Shown here piece after piece: positions 30,063-42,445 of a DNA stretch of 64,000 nt. Source of the DNA: Antedon mediterranea. Lineage: Eukaryota; Echinodermata; Crinoidea; Comatulida; Antedonidae. The notes beneath the pieces were generated by a model. It ran no database searches. It saw only the letters and a list, made by a program, of their open reading frames with translations, and was not told the DNA's origin. The stretch lies in assembly GCF_964355755.1 (NCBI RefSeq), contig NC_092670.1:33095795-33159794 (forward strand). Reading direction: 5' to 3'. Both the position numbers and the translations under genes were made by a program. The first letter of the stretch is position 1, and each line of letters opens with the position of its first letter.

Positions 30063-32783
30063 AGATGTATTGTCCCTTTGACTATAATTCCAAAATATTT
30101 TTTTTTTTAATTTCGAAAAAAAGTGGGTCATTTTGAAGTATCATAATAGTTATTAACTTTCACCAAAAATTAGTAAAAAAAAAAATAATTTAACCGAAAT
30201 ACAGATGTTTTTTTTGTTCAAAAAATAACTTTGACTTCCAGTCAAAGTTTTCAATCAAAACATATCCCATAATGCAATGCGCTTGTTTGGCTACTCTGTA
30301 TGCATAATCATAAACTTCCTCGCGATCTGTGTGAAAACACCTTCTCAAACGTGATGAGTTGTAAACAATCCTAATTATCATCACTAGATGGTAGGCTCGC
30401 TTCGCTCGCGTACCATCTAGGTCGTGCCCACAGATGGTTCTCGAATACATAATAATTTCAGCGTTAAAAAACTGGCGATTTCAAATGTACGTACCGCAGG
30501 ACAATAATACATGTCGTTTACAGGAACGAATAAATAGACACTGTGATTTATGTACTCAACTAAAATTAGCACCCTATTACTTCCGAAAGAGAAACTTGTC
30601 ACAAAATAAGACCAATAATTGTTTAAGTCAAAATATATTCTTTATCCATTTAGTAACGAAATATTAATTGCTTTCATGTTTTACAAATAATATACCACTA
30701 AACACAGTAAAACATTGCGATGTAATACTTTGTTGGAACTATCACCGTCCTAGTCGATTGAAATAGTACAGCACATGTAACGATACATCACTGTGACCTC
30801 CAGTCACGTGTAAAAGGCAAATAACAGAAACTTGTAACGCGTTATTGTGTCAAACGGTTTTAACTGAAATTTAATAGAAAAAATAAACAAGAATTAACAT
30901 CAAATACTAATTAAGCACTGTATTGTACATACTGAAGATTTCTATAGTCAATTCCTTTATATAACATATAAACAATCTTATTGGCCTATTCTGCAGCTGC
31001 GCACTACTTGTGCTCAGTCAAGCGTAACAAACATAATTCTGCACGCCGTGATAACTCACATGGTCTATCCATGAAGAATTCTATATTGAAATATAAGTTT
31101 CCAATTACATAGCTAATCTAACTACACATGAACTACTAAAATGTTGATCACATAAACTACAATATCGTAGGTAAATCTACCACAGAATACGATGAATGTC
31201 AATCATAATATATAAAGTTATAATATAATTAAAAGCTTCCAACTAATCTATATAGTCAGGCGAACAGCGCTAATCGCATCTTTTAGGCTAGCATAATGCT
31301 GCACACAATGGATGGTAACAATCAAGGATGATCGAAACTTAAACTTACAAAATAAAGAAAACTATAAAGTTACAAATACTAAATCTTACGTCATATGATT
31401 CCTAAGTTATTAATTAAATGTATGATAATAATTAAAAGCATATAAAAACATACATCTATCTGTGACTATGCCTTTTGGAATAAAACATGGTGAAGATGAC
31501 TGCTCACTTTTCGGAGAAAACAACACAGTAACCTCGGTAACATGAGAAGCAAGGCAATTTAAATAAAGTATGGGACGCCAAATGCGTCGTACTCAAGCTG
31601 TAACAATCACTACCACGTGTATATGTTTATATAATGTAAAGCAATTTGTGAAAACCACCTCTATTCGGAGAAAATCATAAATTCGATTTAATCGTCAATA
31701 AATATTAAATTATCTAACTCAACTTAATTAGTAGGCCTAATGGTTTTCAATTGTTTCTTAGAGCCAATTCATACTTAAGTTGGTTCCTACCCTACCCACC
31801 AAAGTTGTTCTGCGTTTAGGGCATGTGATGTACCGTAGGCCTATTCTCTACTGGTTTTACAACGCTACTCATGCCAGTGAGGGAAAGGTGATGATGTGGG
31901 TGGGTTAACTGCAATAATAAAGATTTGTACATAATATACGGCGAGTGAAAACGCTAGCTCATTATCCGTTTAAAAAAAAAATATATCCAACCTCTGCAGC
32001 ACAGATTGAAAACAAAATTGGATCGAATTTCGAGTATACAGTACTGTACTTGCCTTTACGACGCCTGAGGGAATAGACACTTGTGAAACAGAGATTGGAA
32101 TGTTCCATTCATCGCAAATCAATACATTTGTATAATCGTATATTAAATCTATCAAAATAGTATTTTTTAAAGAAAATCGGCCTGTCTTCAACATTATGAT
32201 GCTGTACTCTAGCTGTTCAACCAGTTTTCAGCTATTAAAAACAATTATCGTAGGAGGAGATAGGAAAATGCGAAGCCTCCTCGTTTTTTTGTGGCGGGTA
32301 TTTTTCAAGATGGACATCCATTAGACAGTGTATACCACGATCGGAAAACACCCCTATTTGGGGCAAATCGTTGAACCTAAATTCGTTTTAATCGTCAATA
32401 ACTAATTACCTAACTCAATTTAATTAGTAAACAGGGTTACATCAGATGGTTAAAATTAGTACCTAAAGTATGAACCAACTTTATATACCATCGAGTAAAA
32501 ATTCTAGAAATAAACCGAGATTTACCGAATTTTGCCCTTACGTAAATTTATATATAGATGCATAATGCATACTCATGGTTTGAAATATTTGTTTACTTTC
32601 GCTTGCGACGATTTCTCAGACGAAATGTAATCTAATTAATTTACCTGTTAATTACGTAAACTGTTGTTTTTGGCTTGAATTTTCGACTTAAAGTGAATAA
32701 CTTTAATATTACTTTGATATGGCCAATTTAAATTTAGAATATTTATTTTTTTCATTTTTTGTGTTTCAAGGGACAATACATCT
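30063..32783. mobile_element. TTAA-type DNA element holding a Helitron-like insertion
   Basis: Inverted ends AGATGTATTGTCCCTT are flanked by TTAA (30059-30062 and 32784-32787). The other arm of the giant foldback shows the empty TTAA site near 42836. Without the nested H2 the element is about 550 bp. TTAA duplication fits piggyBac or Kolobok. No transposase is visible. A related left end is at 29436. Confidence 0.85.
30384..32558 (-). mobile_element. Helitron-like element, copy H2
   Basis: Minus orientation: the 3' hairpin with CTAGATGG/CCATCTAG is at 30384-30420 and the 5' end TCTATATATAAATTTACG at 32558. The flanks are A and T, the canonical Helitron target. It shares several long blocks with H1 and H3 (for example the GTGGCGGGTATTTTTCAAGA region). 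Between them lie 2.1 kb without a Rep/helicase frame. Confidence 0.75.
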
Positions 32784-33014
32784 TTAATAAAATACATTAT
32801 ATTATAATATAATTGTATTCTATTAAACCCATTTACCGTACTTTATAACATACAACATTATTATATTATACGGATTCGTTAGTTAGATTATTATTTTGTA
32901 TGATGTTTATTATACGTCACGGCTTATTTCACTTCTTCTAACTCTTTCTCTCCCTCCCCCTGTTCAATAGCAATCAGCGGCAGAATCTGAATTGTGTGAC
33001 TGTTGAAGAATAAC

Positions 33015-33044
33015 CAGGGAGTTGTTATTAGTAACAACTCCCTG
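33015..33044. mobile_element. 30-bp palindromic insertion with 7-bp target duplication
   Basis: The insert is a 13-bp perfect inverted repeat, starting CAGGGAGTTGTTA, with a TTAG loop. GAATAAC stands on both sides (33008-33014, 33045-33051). The other foldback arm has a single GAATAAC near 42600 with no insert. See the similar insert at 44061. Confidence 0.8.
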
Positions 33045-33519
33045 GAATAACTATACTACTAGGCCTGCTAGGGGATTACAATAATACTACTACAATAACT
33101 ACTACAACTGCTACTACTTAGGCCTAGCTAGTAGAGTACTAGGTAGCTACTACTAGGCCTAGGCTCTCTAGGGCGTATGTATGATGTCAACTACTAGGCT
33201 TCTAGGCCTACTAGTAGTACTAGGCTAGGCCTAGACTTAAGTTGTAGTAGGCTAGGGCCGGGACTGCTGCCTTTGGCTAGGCTACTACTACTACTACTAC
33301 TACTACTACCAGGCAGCCAGCCAGCCCATGATGGGTACGAGTAAGCCAAAATGTTGGATACAAGTAAACCAAAATTTAGGTACGAGCGAGTTGGCATGGC
33401 ACGGGTACGGATTGACCTGTATCCTTCTAGCTAATCGTACTAGGCCTAGGCCTCTAGTAAGTCTACGCTACCCAGTCCGGCTACAATATGGTCTATTTTG
33501 TTTTATAGCTTTATTGATA

Positions 33520-33590
33520 GCTGGGTTCAAATCTGGGTTGGGACGACTTTTTCTCATTCTAAAACAGATTTCTTTATCATAATAAAATAA
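33520..33590 (+). repeat. Decayed 3' half of a tRNA-like repeat, left arm
   Basis: GGGTTCAAATCTGGGTTGGG followed by ACGACTTTTTCTCATTCT matches the T arm, acceptor and trailer of the 364-bp tRNA-bearing repeat. The mirror copy is at 36440-36510 in the right arm. Confidence 0.65.
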
Positions 33591-33924
33591 TATATGAATT
33601 TATTTGTAATATTGTAATGTATACATAATATAAGATTAGTAATAGCCATTGCATTTATTATTATTAATTTTATATTATACGGTTACCCCTTAATTATACT
33701 ATAGTATAATCTCCTTGTTATATTTTACAATATTTTCTTCATAATTCTACAATTTTGTCTTTCACAGCACAAATTTATCATACTGAATCATCACACACCA
33801 AGTCTCATAAATCTCTACTGTATTTGTCCAAGCTACTCCAGCTACATGGCCTCATGCCTTGAGGCTAAACTACACGGTATACTGGGACTACCATCATTCC
33901 TGGCTCGTCAACCTGGACCACATA

Positions 33925-34110
33925 AGCACAGTTTCAGTTTCAGTTTATTTACCATTTCAATTTCTGAACATAAGAGATGAACAACTTATATGGAGAGATA
34001 ACCGTAAGAGCGAAGCTCGTTTACCGGTCACCCGTTAGTGCAGTGACATTACAGACAACACAGGACAGCAATACATAACAAGACATGTGAACACTTGTGT
34101 TTGCCATCCC
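33925..34110. repeat. 3'-end-like retroelement fragment, left arm
   Basis: Contains CAGTTTCAGTTTCAGTTTAT, the complement of a (GAAACT)n tail, and is mirrored at about 35930-36100. It was therefore present before the arms duplicated. Family unknown. Confidence 0.4.
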
Positions 34111-34708
34111 TTGGATAAAATAATATATTTATATAAATGAGAAAGTTAGATATTATAATATTTCTTTTTGATCATACAATGATAATTTTTTAATTACTTC
34201 TTAAGAAGTCATACTACTGATTCAACATAGTGACTTACACCCTTTGGTCAAGGCTTTTTTTGCTCTTATGCTTATTTCCTCCAACATACAGAGTACCATG
34301 GAGTAAGAAAGTACATAGGACTTTTTGTATTCATAACTGTTGAATTGCACTCCCAATACATAGTACCTATTGGTATTATATCTAAAAATAAAAAGGCGGC
34401 TAACACAGATAGTTCCATATACAGTACTCTCTTATAAATAGATGTATCTCTCCAGTCTACTCCCTAATCTAATAATAGTACTACAGTATTAGCATACTAC
34501 TATACACTTGTAGACAAGAAGTAAGTTGTATACACCTAGAGGACTTATGGTAGTACAGTCGAACGCCTTCTCACTGGCCCGGTCAACATAATCTATACCT
34601 AAATTATTACAGTAATTAAAGTACATTATTACAGAGATTTTTTTTTTTTTTGCAGAAATCGAAGTTATGTGTATAGAAAGCTTACTCGTATTAAAAACTA
34701 AGCAGGTT

Positions 34709-35444
34709 GTACTCTTGAACGCAAACTGGCAGGATATTTTGAAAATTTTTTATTGTTGAAATGAATGGAATCCTAACTTCTTTGCAACAACTGGAGACGA
34801 AGACATATTATGACCCTTTTATTTAAATTTATTTGAATAGACCTCCATGTAAATTCATTAAAGGCTATATGTTTGTTTTATATTTTAATATGTAATAGTA
34901 GAAAATCATTGTGTATAATGAGGACTATGAATCTGATATTCACTTACATTCTCATCTTTTTTAAATTTTATTTATAATGCTGGTAATGAGTTTAAAATTT
35001 AATTATATTGACTAGTTTTGATAATCATTATGTCCTTATAAATGCATTTATATTTCTTTTGTGTAATATAGTTCATATATTATGTATTAAATAAATTGGT
35101 AAGGCCCTATACTGTTATTATTTAATGAAAGTTTATATACACTTATTTTATGCCTACCAATATTAGTATTAATTGTTAATATAAATATTTTGTCTAATTG
35201 CCTTGATTTTTTGTATAGGCCAATGGCATCAATGTTTTTCTCAAAGCAAATTAGCCTAATAATGCCACCTTTAGACACATGATTCATTGATTTCTGATAT
35301 TCTGTACTTGTGTATGCATTACTAAAATAGTAGTTAATATATTTTATAATGTATGTATAAACATATATTCATATTTTTTTTAACATTTTTAAATTTAAAA
35401 ATTATTACAATACCTATCTAATAAAAAAATACCTATCTATCTAA
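34709..35444. other. Spacer of the giant foldback, no gene seen
   Basis: AT-rich, unpaired between the arms. The longest frame (35087-35287, minus) has no recognisable domain. Confidence 0.5.
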
Positions 35445-36439
35445 AACCTGCTTAGTTTTTAATACGAGTACTGTTTCTATACACATAACTTAGATTTCTG
35501 AAAAAAAAAAATCTCTGTAATAATGTACTTTAATGACTGTAATAATTAGATTAGGTAGTTGGGAGTAGTTTGGAGAGATACATCTATTTATAAGAGAGTA
35601 CTGTATATATGAGAAACCTATCTGTGTTAGCCACCTTTGTATTTTTAGATATAATACCAATAGGTACTATGTATTGGGAGGCAATTCAACAGTTATGAAT
35701 ACAAAAAGTCCTATGTACTCTGTATGTTGGAGGAAATAAGCATAAGAGCAAATAAAGCCTTGACCAAAGGGTGTAAGTCACTATTTTGAATCAGTAGTAT
35801 GACTTCTTAAGAAGTAATTTAAAAATCATCATCATTGTATGATCAAAAAGAAATATTATAATATCTAACTTTCTCCTTTATATAAAATTAATATATTATT
35901 TTATCCAAGGGGTTGCAAACACAAGTGTTCACATGTCTTGTTATGTATTGCACCTTTGTCCTGTGTTGTCTGTAATGTCACTGCACTAACGGGTGACCGG
36001 TAAACGAGCTTCGCTCTTACGGTTATCCTTCCATATAAGTTGTTCATCTCTTATGTTCAGAAATTGAAATGGTAAATAAACTGAAACTGAAACTGTGCTT
36101 ATATGGTCCAGGTTGACGAGCCAGGAATGATGGTAGTGCCAGTATACCGTGTAGTTTAGCCTCAAGGCAATACCATTAGCTGGAGTAGCTTGGACAAATA
36201 CAGTAGAGATTTATGAGACTTGGTGTCTGATGATTCAGTATGATAAATTTGTGCTGTGAAAGACAAAATTGTAGAATTATGAAGAAAATATTGTAAAATA
36301 TAACAAGGAAATTATACTATAGTCGTATAATTAAGGGGTAAACGTATAATATATAATTAATAATAATAATTGCAATGGCAATTACTAATCTTATATTATG
36401 TATACATTACAATATTACAAATAAATTCATATATTATTT

Positions 36440-36510
36440 TATTATGATAAGAAAATATGTTTTAGAATGAGAAAAAGTCGTCCCAACCCAGATTTGAACC
36501 CAGCTATCAA
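36440..36510 (-). repeat. Decayed 3' half of a tRNA-like repeat, right arm
   Basis: Mirror copy of 33520-33590: GAGAAAAAGTCGTCCCAACC followed by CAGATTTGAACC. Confidence 0.65.
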
Positions 36511-36854
36511 TAAAGCTATAAAACAAAATAGACCATATTTTAGCCGGACTGGTAGCGTAGACTTACTTGAGGCCTAGTACGATTAGCTAGAAGGATACAG
36601 TACAGGTCAATCCGTACCCATGCCATGCCAACTCACTCGTACCCACATTTTGGTTTACTTATATCCAAAATGTTGGCTTACTCGTACCTATAATGGGTTG
36701 GCTGCCTGGTAGTAGTAGTAGTAGTAGTAGCCTAGCCGAAGGCAGCAGGCCCGGCCCTAGCCTACTACAACTTAAGTCTAGGCCTAGCCTAGTACTACTA
36801 GTAGGCCTAGGCCTAGCTAGTAGTTAACATCATACATACGCCCTAGAGCCTAGT

Positions 36855-37110
36855 ATCAGTATTCAGTATTTATTGGTACTCACTTTCGAATCAGTGGCAC
36901 ACACCTTTCGGTGGTGCGTCCATACAAATATAAACAACAACATATAAAAGGTAAATGATGATAAAACTTAATAAAAACATAATTAACTTACATTGAAAAA
37001 AAAAAAAACAAGACAAAAACAAATGTACAGTAGTAATTGCACACTTGAGTAGATACTTAAAAACAATTGTATAACGAGCAAATAAATAAATCGATGCAAT
37101 AGGTCAGTAG
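36855..37110. repeat. Insertion of about 255 bp in the right arm only
   Basis: The left arm reads straight through here (about 33160). The inserted sequence has a GTGGCACACACCTTTCGGTG segment and A-rich stretches. I do not recognise the family and see no clear target duplication. Confidence 0.5.
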
Positions 37111-37152
37111 TAGTAGTAGTAGCTACCTAGTACTCTACTAGCTAAGCATAAG

Positions 37153-37913
37153 GCCGCTACTGCAGTTTTGCACCACACTGTGATATCTTTGATTTCTCGC
37201 TTAATTTTTTTCTCACACCCACATCATACAATTTTGGGCCATTATGTAACATGTTCCCATGATTTAGCCACCGTTAATTACCTTTATCATAACAAAAAAT
37301 GCATTTCAAAACAGCTTCTTTTTTCGCGAATACTTCGATCGAACTGTGGCCATTTTAGAATCAGAAAATTGCCAGAAATCAATGTATGTTTTATTTTCTG
37401 TTTTTATGTTTAAAAAGAGTGGTTTTTATAAAGAACCAGCTGTTGTACATCCATATCAAAACGGCGACGATATGAGTCCGTACATAAAACATTGATAGGA
37501 ACCATTAATATGAATAATAATACTAATAATGAAATATTAATTTAACCTTTATTATTTCGTCGACAGCTGAAAACATTTCTTGCTTTTCAAAACTAAATAG
37601 GCCTAGGCCTATATGTGTAATCGGATTTTATAACACTGCCCTCTATAGTTTATACAATTTTTTGGGTAAAAAGAAGCATAAATTCTGGCAATTGAGTGAT
37701 AAATATAAGATGGCGAACATTTCGCAGTGTGTTGACAGCGGGTTCAGTATTGTTTAAAATGTTTTGAAAAGTATTGTTATTTAAAAAAAATTACTTAGTA
37801 AGTGGTCGAATCGTATAAACATGTTACATAATATTATGTTGTGAGTGTAAAAAACGAAAGTTTAGGTAAGAAATCGAAGATATAACGGTGTGGTGCGAAA
37901 CTGCAGTAGCGCC
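37153..37913. mobile_element. MITE-like DNA element MT, copy 2
   Basis: Same termini and interior as 21437-22349. AGCATAAG flanks both sides (37145-37152, 37914-37921). The left arm of the foldback has no insertion at the matching site (near 33115). Confidence 0.85.
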
Positions 37914-38899
37914 AGCATAAGTAGTAGCAGTTGTAGTAGTTATTGTAGTAGTATTATTGTATTGTAGTATTAGTTGTAGCTGTCCGGTGGTCCTTGGTCA
38001 CTGTCTAACTAGCTACGTCTAGGCTAGATCAAAGAATATAATTATATCACAAGAATGAGTAATCCGCGATTTTCCATGTAACAGTAATATTGTCCATGTA
38101 GTAGGGCGCCGCCATAAGTGAGGATGTGTCTGGTATGTATACAACTTTTTGTGACGGTTTCACTAATCAAAGGCTGGACCACCGGTAGTATTTTCATGAT
38201 AAAAAATGTTATCAACTACATGCTAACATCATGTTAAATGCTGTTTGGATATTTAATTGTTCGTTTTATGCAATTTATTTAGTAAAAACTGCCGTATAAA
38301 CAGTTCACTTTAGCAACCGGGCGCTACGAATGCGTAACCGGGCGTGTTGGTGTTTACGCGTTTTCAAAAAGGATAGTTTAAAAATATTCCTATATATAAA
38401 TTGTTTCTGGTAAAACAAATAACTGTTAATGAAATTTAACATTTTATCTTATTAATAACATGTATTTTATACTAATTTATATCATAAAAACAATTATACT
38501 TAATTTACCGGGCGTAGAGTAGTACGCGGCAATGGTAAAGAATAGGCCGTGTGCTGAGTAACGATTCGTTGATTTTTTGTGTTGCTGTGTTAGGCCTTTT
38601 TTGTGAACTAATTTAGCATGTTAGTAAATAATTGTCTGTAAAAGTGAATGTACACTAGTTTGTTAATAAATATGTATTATAAAATAGTTTACAATTGTAA
38701 AATATATTATCATAATTCTATTTAATGTGACATGTATAATATCTATTAAATCAAGTCTTATTTAGTATGTATCAAAGATCTTATTATACTAAAGATGGGA
38801 CACTCTCGAAATTTTACGTGCAATTCATGTAACACACATGGAGCTCATTTTATAGGGCGCCCTCTCGCTCAAACAAGTAGATTTATGGATCAGATATGT

Positions 38900-39616
38900 C
38901 TACTGTATTGTAACTTGTAACTTTTTTCATCACAATAATTGCGGTAGTGTGCGATTAAATTATAATGATAGACTTATTTCCTGTACTTTGTATATCTCTA
39001 TTTGTTTTAATTACTGAATATTGTTGTTATTATTGAATGTTTATCATCATCCTCAAAATCATCATCTAGGAGTAATCATCACTCACATCACTATACTACT
39101 TATTTATGCGAGTCGGTCCCTCTGGTATTAACACTAAGCGCATAATATTCCGTTTTTGTTCTTGATGTGTTCTTCTTTTTCATCCAGCAGCAAAACAGTG
39201 CAGATTAGGAAAATATATTAGCCAAAGAGTGTGTTATAAACAATTAAAAAAGAACAAGAAGTCACTTTTTAAAATCACTACTGTACTTCGACTATTTTAG
39301 TGCAGTAATTTTTCGGAATATATTTTATAAACAATCATAGGTAAGCCTACAGCCATGATGAAACACATTATGATAGTCAATTCTGAGACAATTCATACTA
39401 GGCATACATGTACCCATCATTCGCCATGACATTCATTTATTATTATAATTTATTTAAAACATGAGATAACAATTAGTTATGTTATAGTAGTGTCAGTTTA
39501 AAATTAACTCAATAACTATTGCGAAATGATGCACGGGCCACCGAGAGGAAATATAAAAAATGTAGAAACATTGAAATAAAATCATCATATTTACAATTAT
39601 TCATCATACCAGACCG
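38900..39616. other. P-like element interior, no gene seen
   Basis: AT-rich, no recognisable transposase parts. Confidence 0.4.
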
Positions 39617-41275
39617 TCGTAATGTCGTGAGGTGGTTTCCCGATTAATCGTACGATCAAAACGGTACTGGGTATGATCAACTAGCGTTCGTGTTCCCACC
39701 TAATCATCCATTCATAGAAGTACTGATGAAGATATCAATCTGTGGTGACAATAGAATGGACCCGAGACCTGGCTATTTTCGACTTTTAAATAATAGAAAG
39801 TTTAGAAAAATGTTTTTGTTAAAATAGAAATGTACGTTGTATGTATATAGAAAAAAATGGTTGTAGTTTTCAAAATTACGTTGTATAAGTTGCGATGTGA
39901 AAAACTGTTATTTGATCGTTAGTTGTCGTGTACATAAAGCAAAAATATAAATAGCCTATAATAAAATAAAATAAAAATCATTAGTAAAACTTTTAAAAAG
40001 AGTAAAGATATAAGGAAGAAAAGCAAAGAGATCATGGAGCGGCTGTACAAGAATATACAACACTAAGTATTGTAAAGTTAAAAACTAAAAATTTAGGCGA
40101 TCTTGTCAAAGGTCAAGCGCCTTCAGCCTGCCACGTTTCGATATTCAATATTGAATATCGAAACGTGGCAGGCTGAAGGCGCTTGACCTTTGACAAGATC
40201 GCCTAAATTTTTAATATAATATTAACTTTACAATACTTAGTGTTGTATATTCTGCTACAGCCGCTCCATAATCTCTTTGCTTTTCTTCCTTATATCTATA
40301 TTTTTTAATTTATACTAACAAATATCTTTTTTATTAATATAATAATAATAATATATCAAAAATTTATTAAATAATATTCATCGCATAATTTGCAATCTAG
40401 GCCTACGATAATTTAATTAATTGATATAACAAATGTATTAAATACATAACATCATTGGAATAAAAAGAACAAATCACATATCTACACATAATAATCATAA
40501 CATCGTATACTCTATCTCTATCTAACAATTTATTCAATCTTCTATCGACTAAAGCCGAAGTATAGTCGTTATCTCGGGACCGTTCTATGGCCACCACCAG
40601 GTAGGCTTACTTCATTAAGGCTTCTATGAATGGATGTACTGGTTGGGAGCAGAAAATCTAGTAGACCATACCCAGTACCGTTTTGATTACGATCAATCGG
40701 GAATTTACCTCACAAGGTCAAGTTCAATATTGAATATCGAAACGTGGCAGGCTGAAGGCGCTTGACCTTTGACAAGATCGCCTAACTTTTTAGTTTTAAC
40801 TTTACAATACTTAGTGTTGTATATTCTGGTACAGCCGCTCCATGATCTCTTTGCTTTTCTTCCTTATATCTTTTACTCTTTTTTAAAGTTTTACTAACGA
40901 TTTTTATTTTATTTTATTTTATTATATTTATGTTTTTGCTTTATGTACACGACAACTGACGATCAAATAACAGTTTTCACATCGCAACTTATACAACGTA
41001 ATTTTGAAAACTTATACAACGTAATTTTGAAAACTACAACCATTTTTCTATATACATACAACGTACATTTCTAGTCTAACAAAAACTTTTCTAAACTTTC
41101 TATTATTTAAAAGTTGAAGATAGCCAGGTCTCGGGTCCATTCTATTGTCGCCACAGATTGATATCTTCATCAGTACTTCTATGAATGGATGATTAGGTGG
41201 AAACACGAACGCTAGTTGATCATACCCAGTACCGTTTGATCGTACGATTAATCGGGAAACTACCATACGACATTA
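39617..41275. repeat. Compound palindrome (three copies of one 530-bp arm)
   Basis: A left arm (39617-40149) meets its inverted copy at a perfect centre, GATATTCAATATTGAATATC. The first inverted copy is interrupted at about 40331-40545 and ends at 40711, where a second, full inverted copy (40712-41275) begins at the same centre. Outer ends contain CCCGATTAATCGTACGATC. No coding capacity. It is nested in the P-like element. Confidence 0.85.
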
Positions 41276-41966
41276 TGATCATCATTTCTAGCCGATAATG
41301 CACAGACCGGGGCGCGTACAGACCTCCTACAACTTTACCATACCTCAGAAATGTAAATTTGTTACTCTTCTTCTTCTGATTATGTCTCTGTTGAAGAATT
41401 TAACAGCATAGAATATGCGTAGGTTTACTTATGTTTCAATTAGCAATGTTTCAATTGCTGGTGAACAAACATTAACTTCATACCAAATCTATGTAACATG
41501 GTAGCGATTTTTAACTTTATTTTTCTGATGATGTTTTATGTATGTAAGTATTTGTTAAAGTTAGAAACAAAAATCTTTTCACAAATAGATAGGACATTAA
41601 CTACATTGTCAGTAGGCATAATTAATCCTCCGAAGTCGGTACTGGTTGATGGGCATATAAGACTTAAAATGTGTTAGGAACTGCTTTGGGTCTTCCAGTT
41701 TTCGATTGGTTTCTCGCATCGCACTGTTACTACAGATATCGCACTTACTTTCTTGACGACGTAACCGGCTACATAATTATACTAAAGTATAAGTAGAGTC
41801 ATCTCAAAGTCTTCTAAGCGGCAGTCGTCGTCAGTGGTGGCATCGTTGTCTTCTTGATCGGCAACATGATGTGGCGTTGATGATGATGATGATTGGGCCA
41901 TCATTATTGCATCAATTCCATTTAGCTGTACTGTCGATCAGTGTCTTCTAGGCAATTCGAATTCCC
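41276..41966. other. No gene seen
   Basis: AT-rich stretch between the compound palindrome and the transposase remnant. It may hold lost transposase introns. Confidence 0.4.
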
Positions 41967-42229
41967 CTAACGGAACAACATCCTGTTGAACATAACTTCC
42001 TTCAGGGAGGCTCTAAATTCATCTACCATCTGGTTATAGCAATGACCCCCTCTCCCTCTGACAATAGAAAATAAGTTCTCATTGCAATCTTGATTTAGTC
42101 TGCCTGTGACCATCAGTATTTGAGATTCTTCGAAATGAATGTTGCACAAGTGGCAATTACGGTGTAAATAGGAACTTGGTTTCCTTCTCAAATCCACGCG
42201 TCGTGTGTTCTGGGCCCATTTTGCACACC
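41967..42229 (-). pseudogene. THAP9/P-element-like transposase, internally deleted fusion
   Basis: After an AG acceptor (TTTACAG) the frame reads CAKWAQNTRRVDLRRKP, then HRNCHLCNIHFEESQ, the second half of a THAP zinc finger. It passes directly into VTGRLNQDCNENLFSIVRGR, a motif from the C-terminal part of P-type transposases, and stops after about 87 codons. The RNase H-like and GTP-binding regions between them are missing, as in internally deleted P elements. The first THAP Cys pair would be in an upstream exon not identified. Confidence 0.8.
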
Positions 42230-42369
42230 TGTAAATTAATAATTGTCATACAAACTTTGGCGCGAAAACTCAATCCCTAAAGAATACTGCGATCGTCACG
42301 CAAAAGTTCGTTACTTGTTTAAGCGAGGGGGCGCACTATAATTTGACGCTTCTAAAGTGTTACGCGTAA

Positions 42370-42445
42370 ACGCGGGTAGTGTCACATCTTTAGTATAATA
42401 AGATAAACGCGGGTAATGTCACGTCTTTAGTATAATAAGATCTTT
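42370..42445. repeat. Two tandem copies of a roughly 35-bp subterminal sequence
   Basis: ACGCGGGTA.TGTCAC.TCTTTAGTATAATAAGAT occurs twice at the right end of the P-like element. The left end has one copy. Confidence 0.8.
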
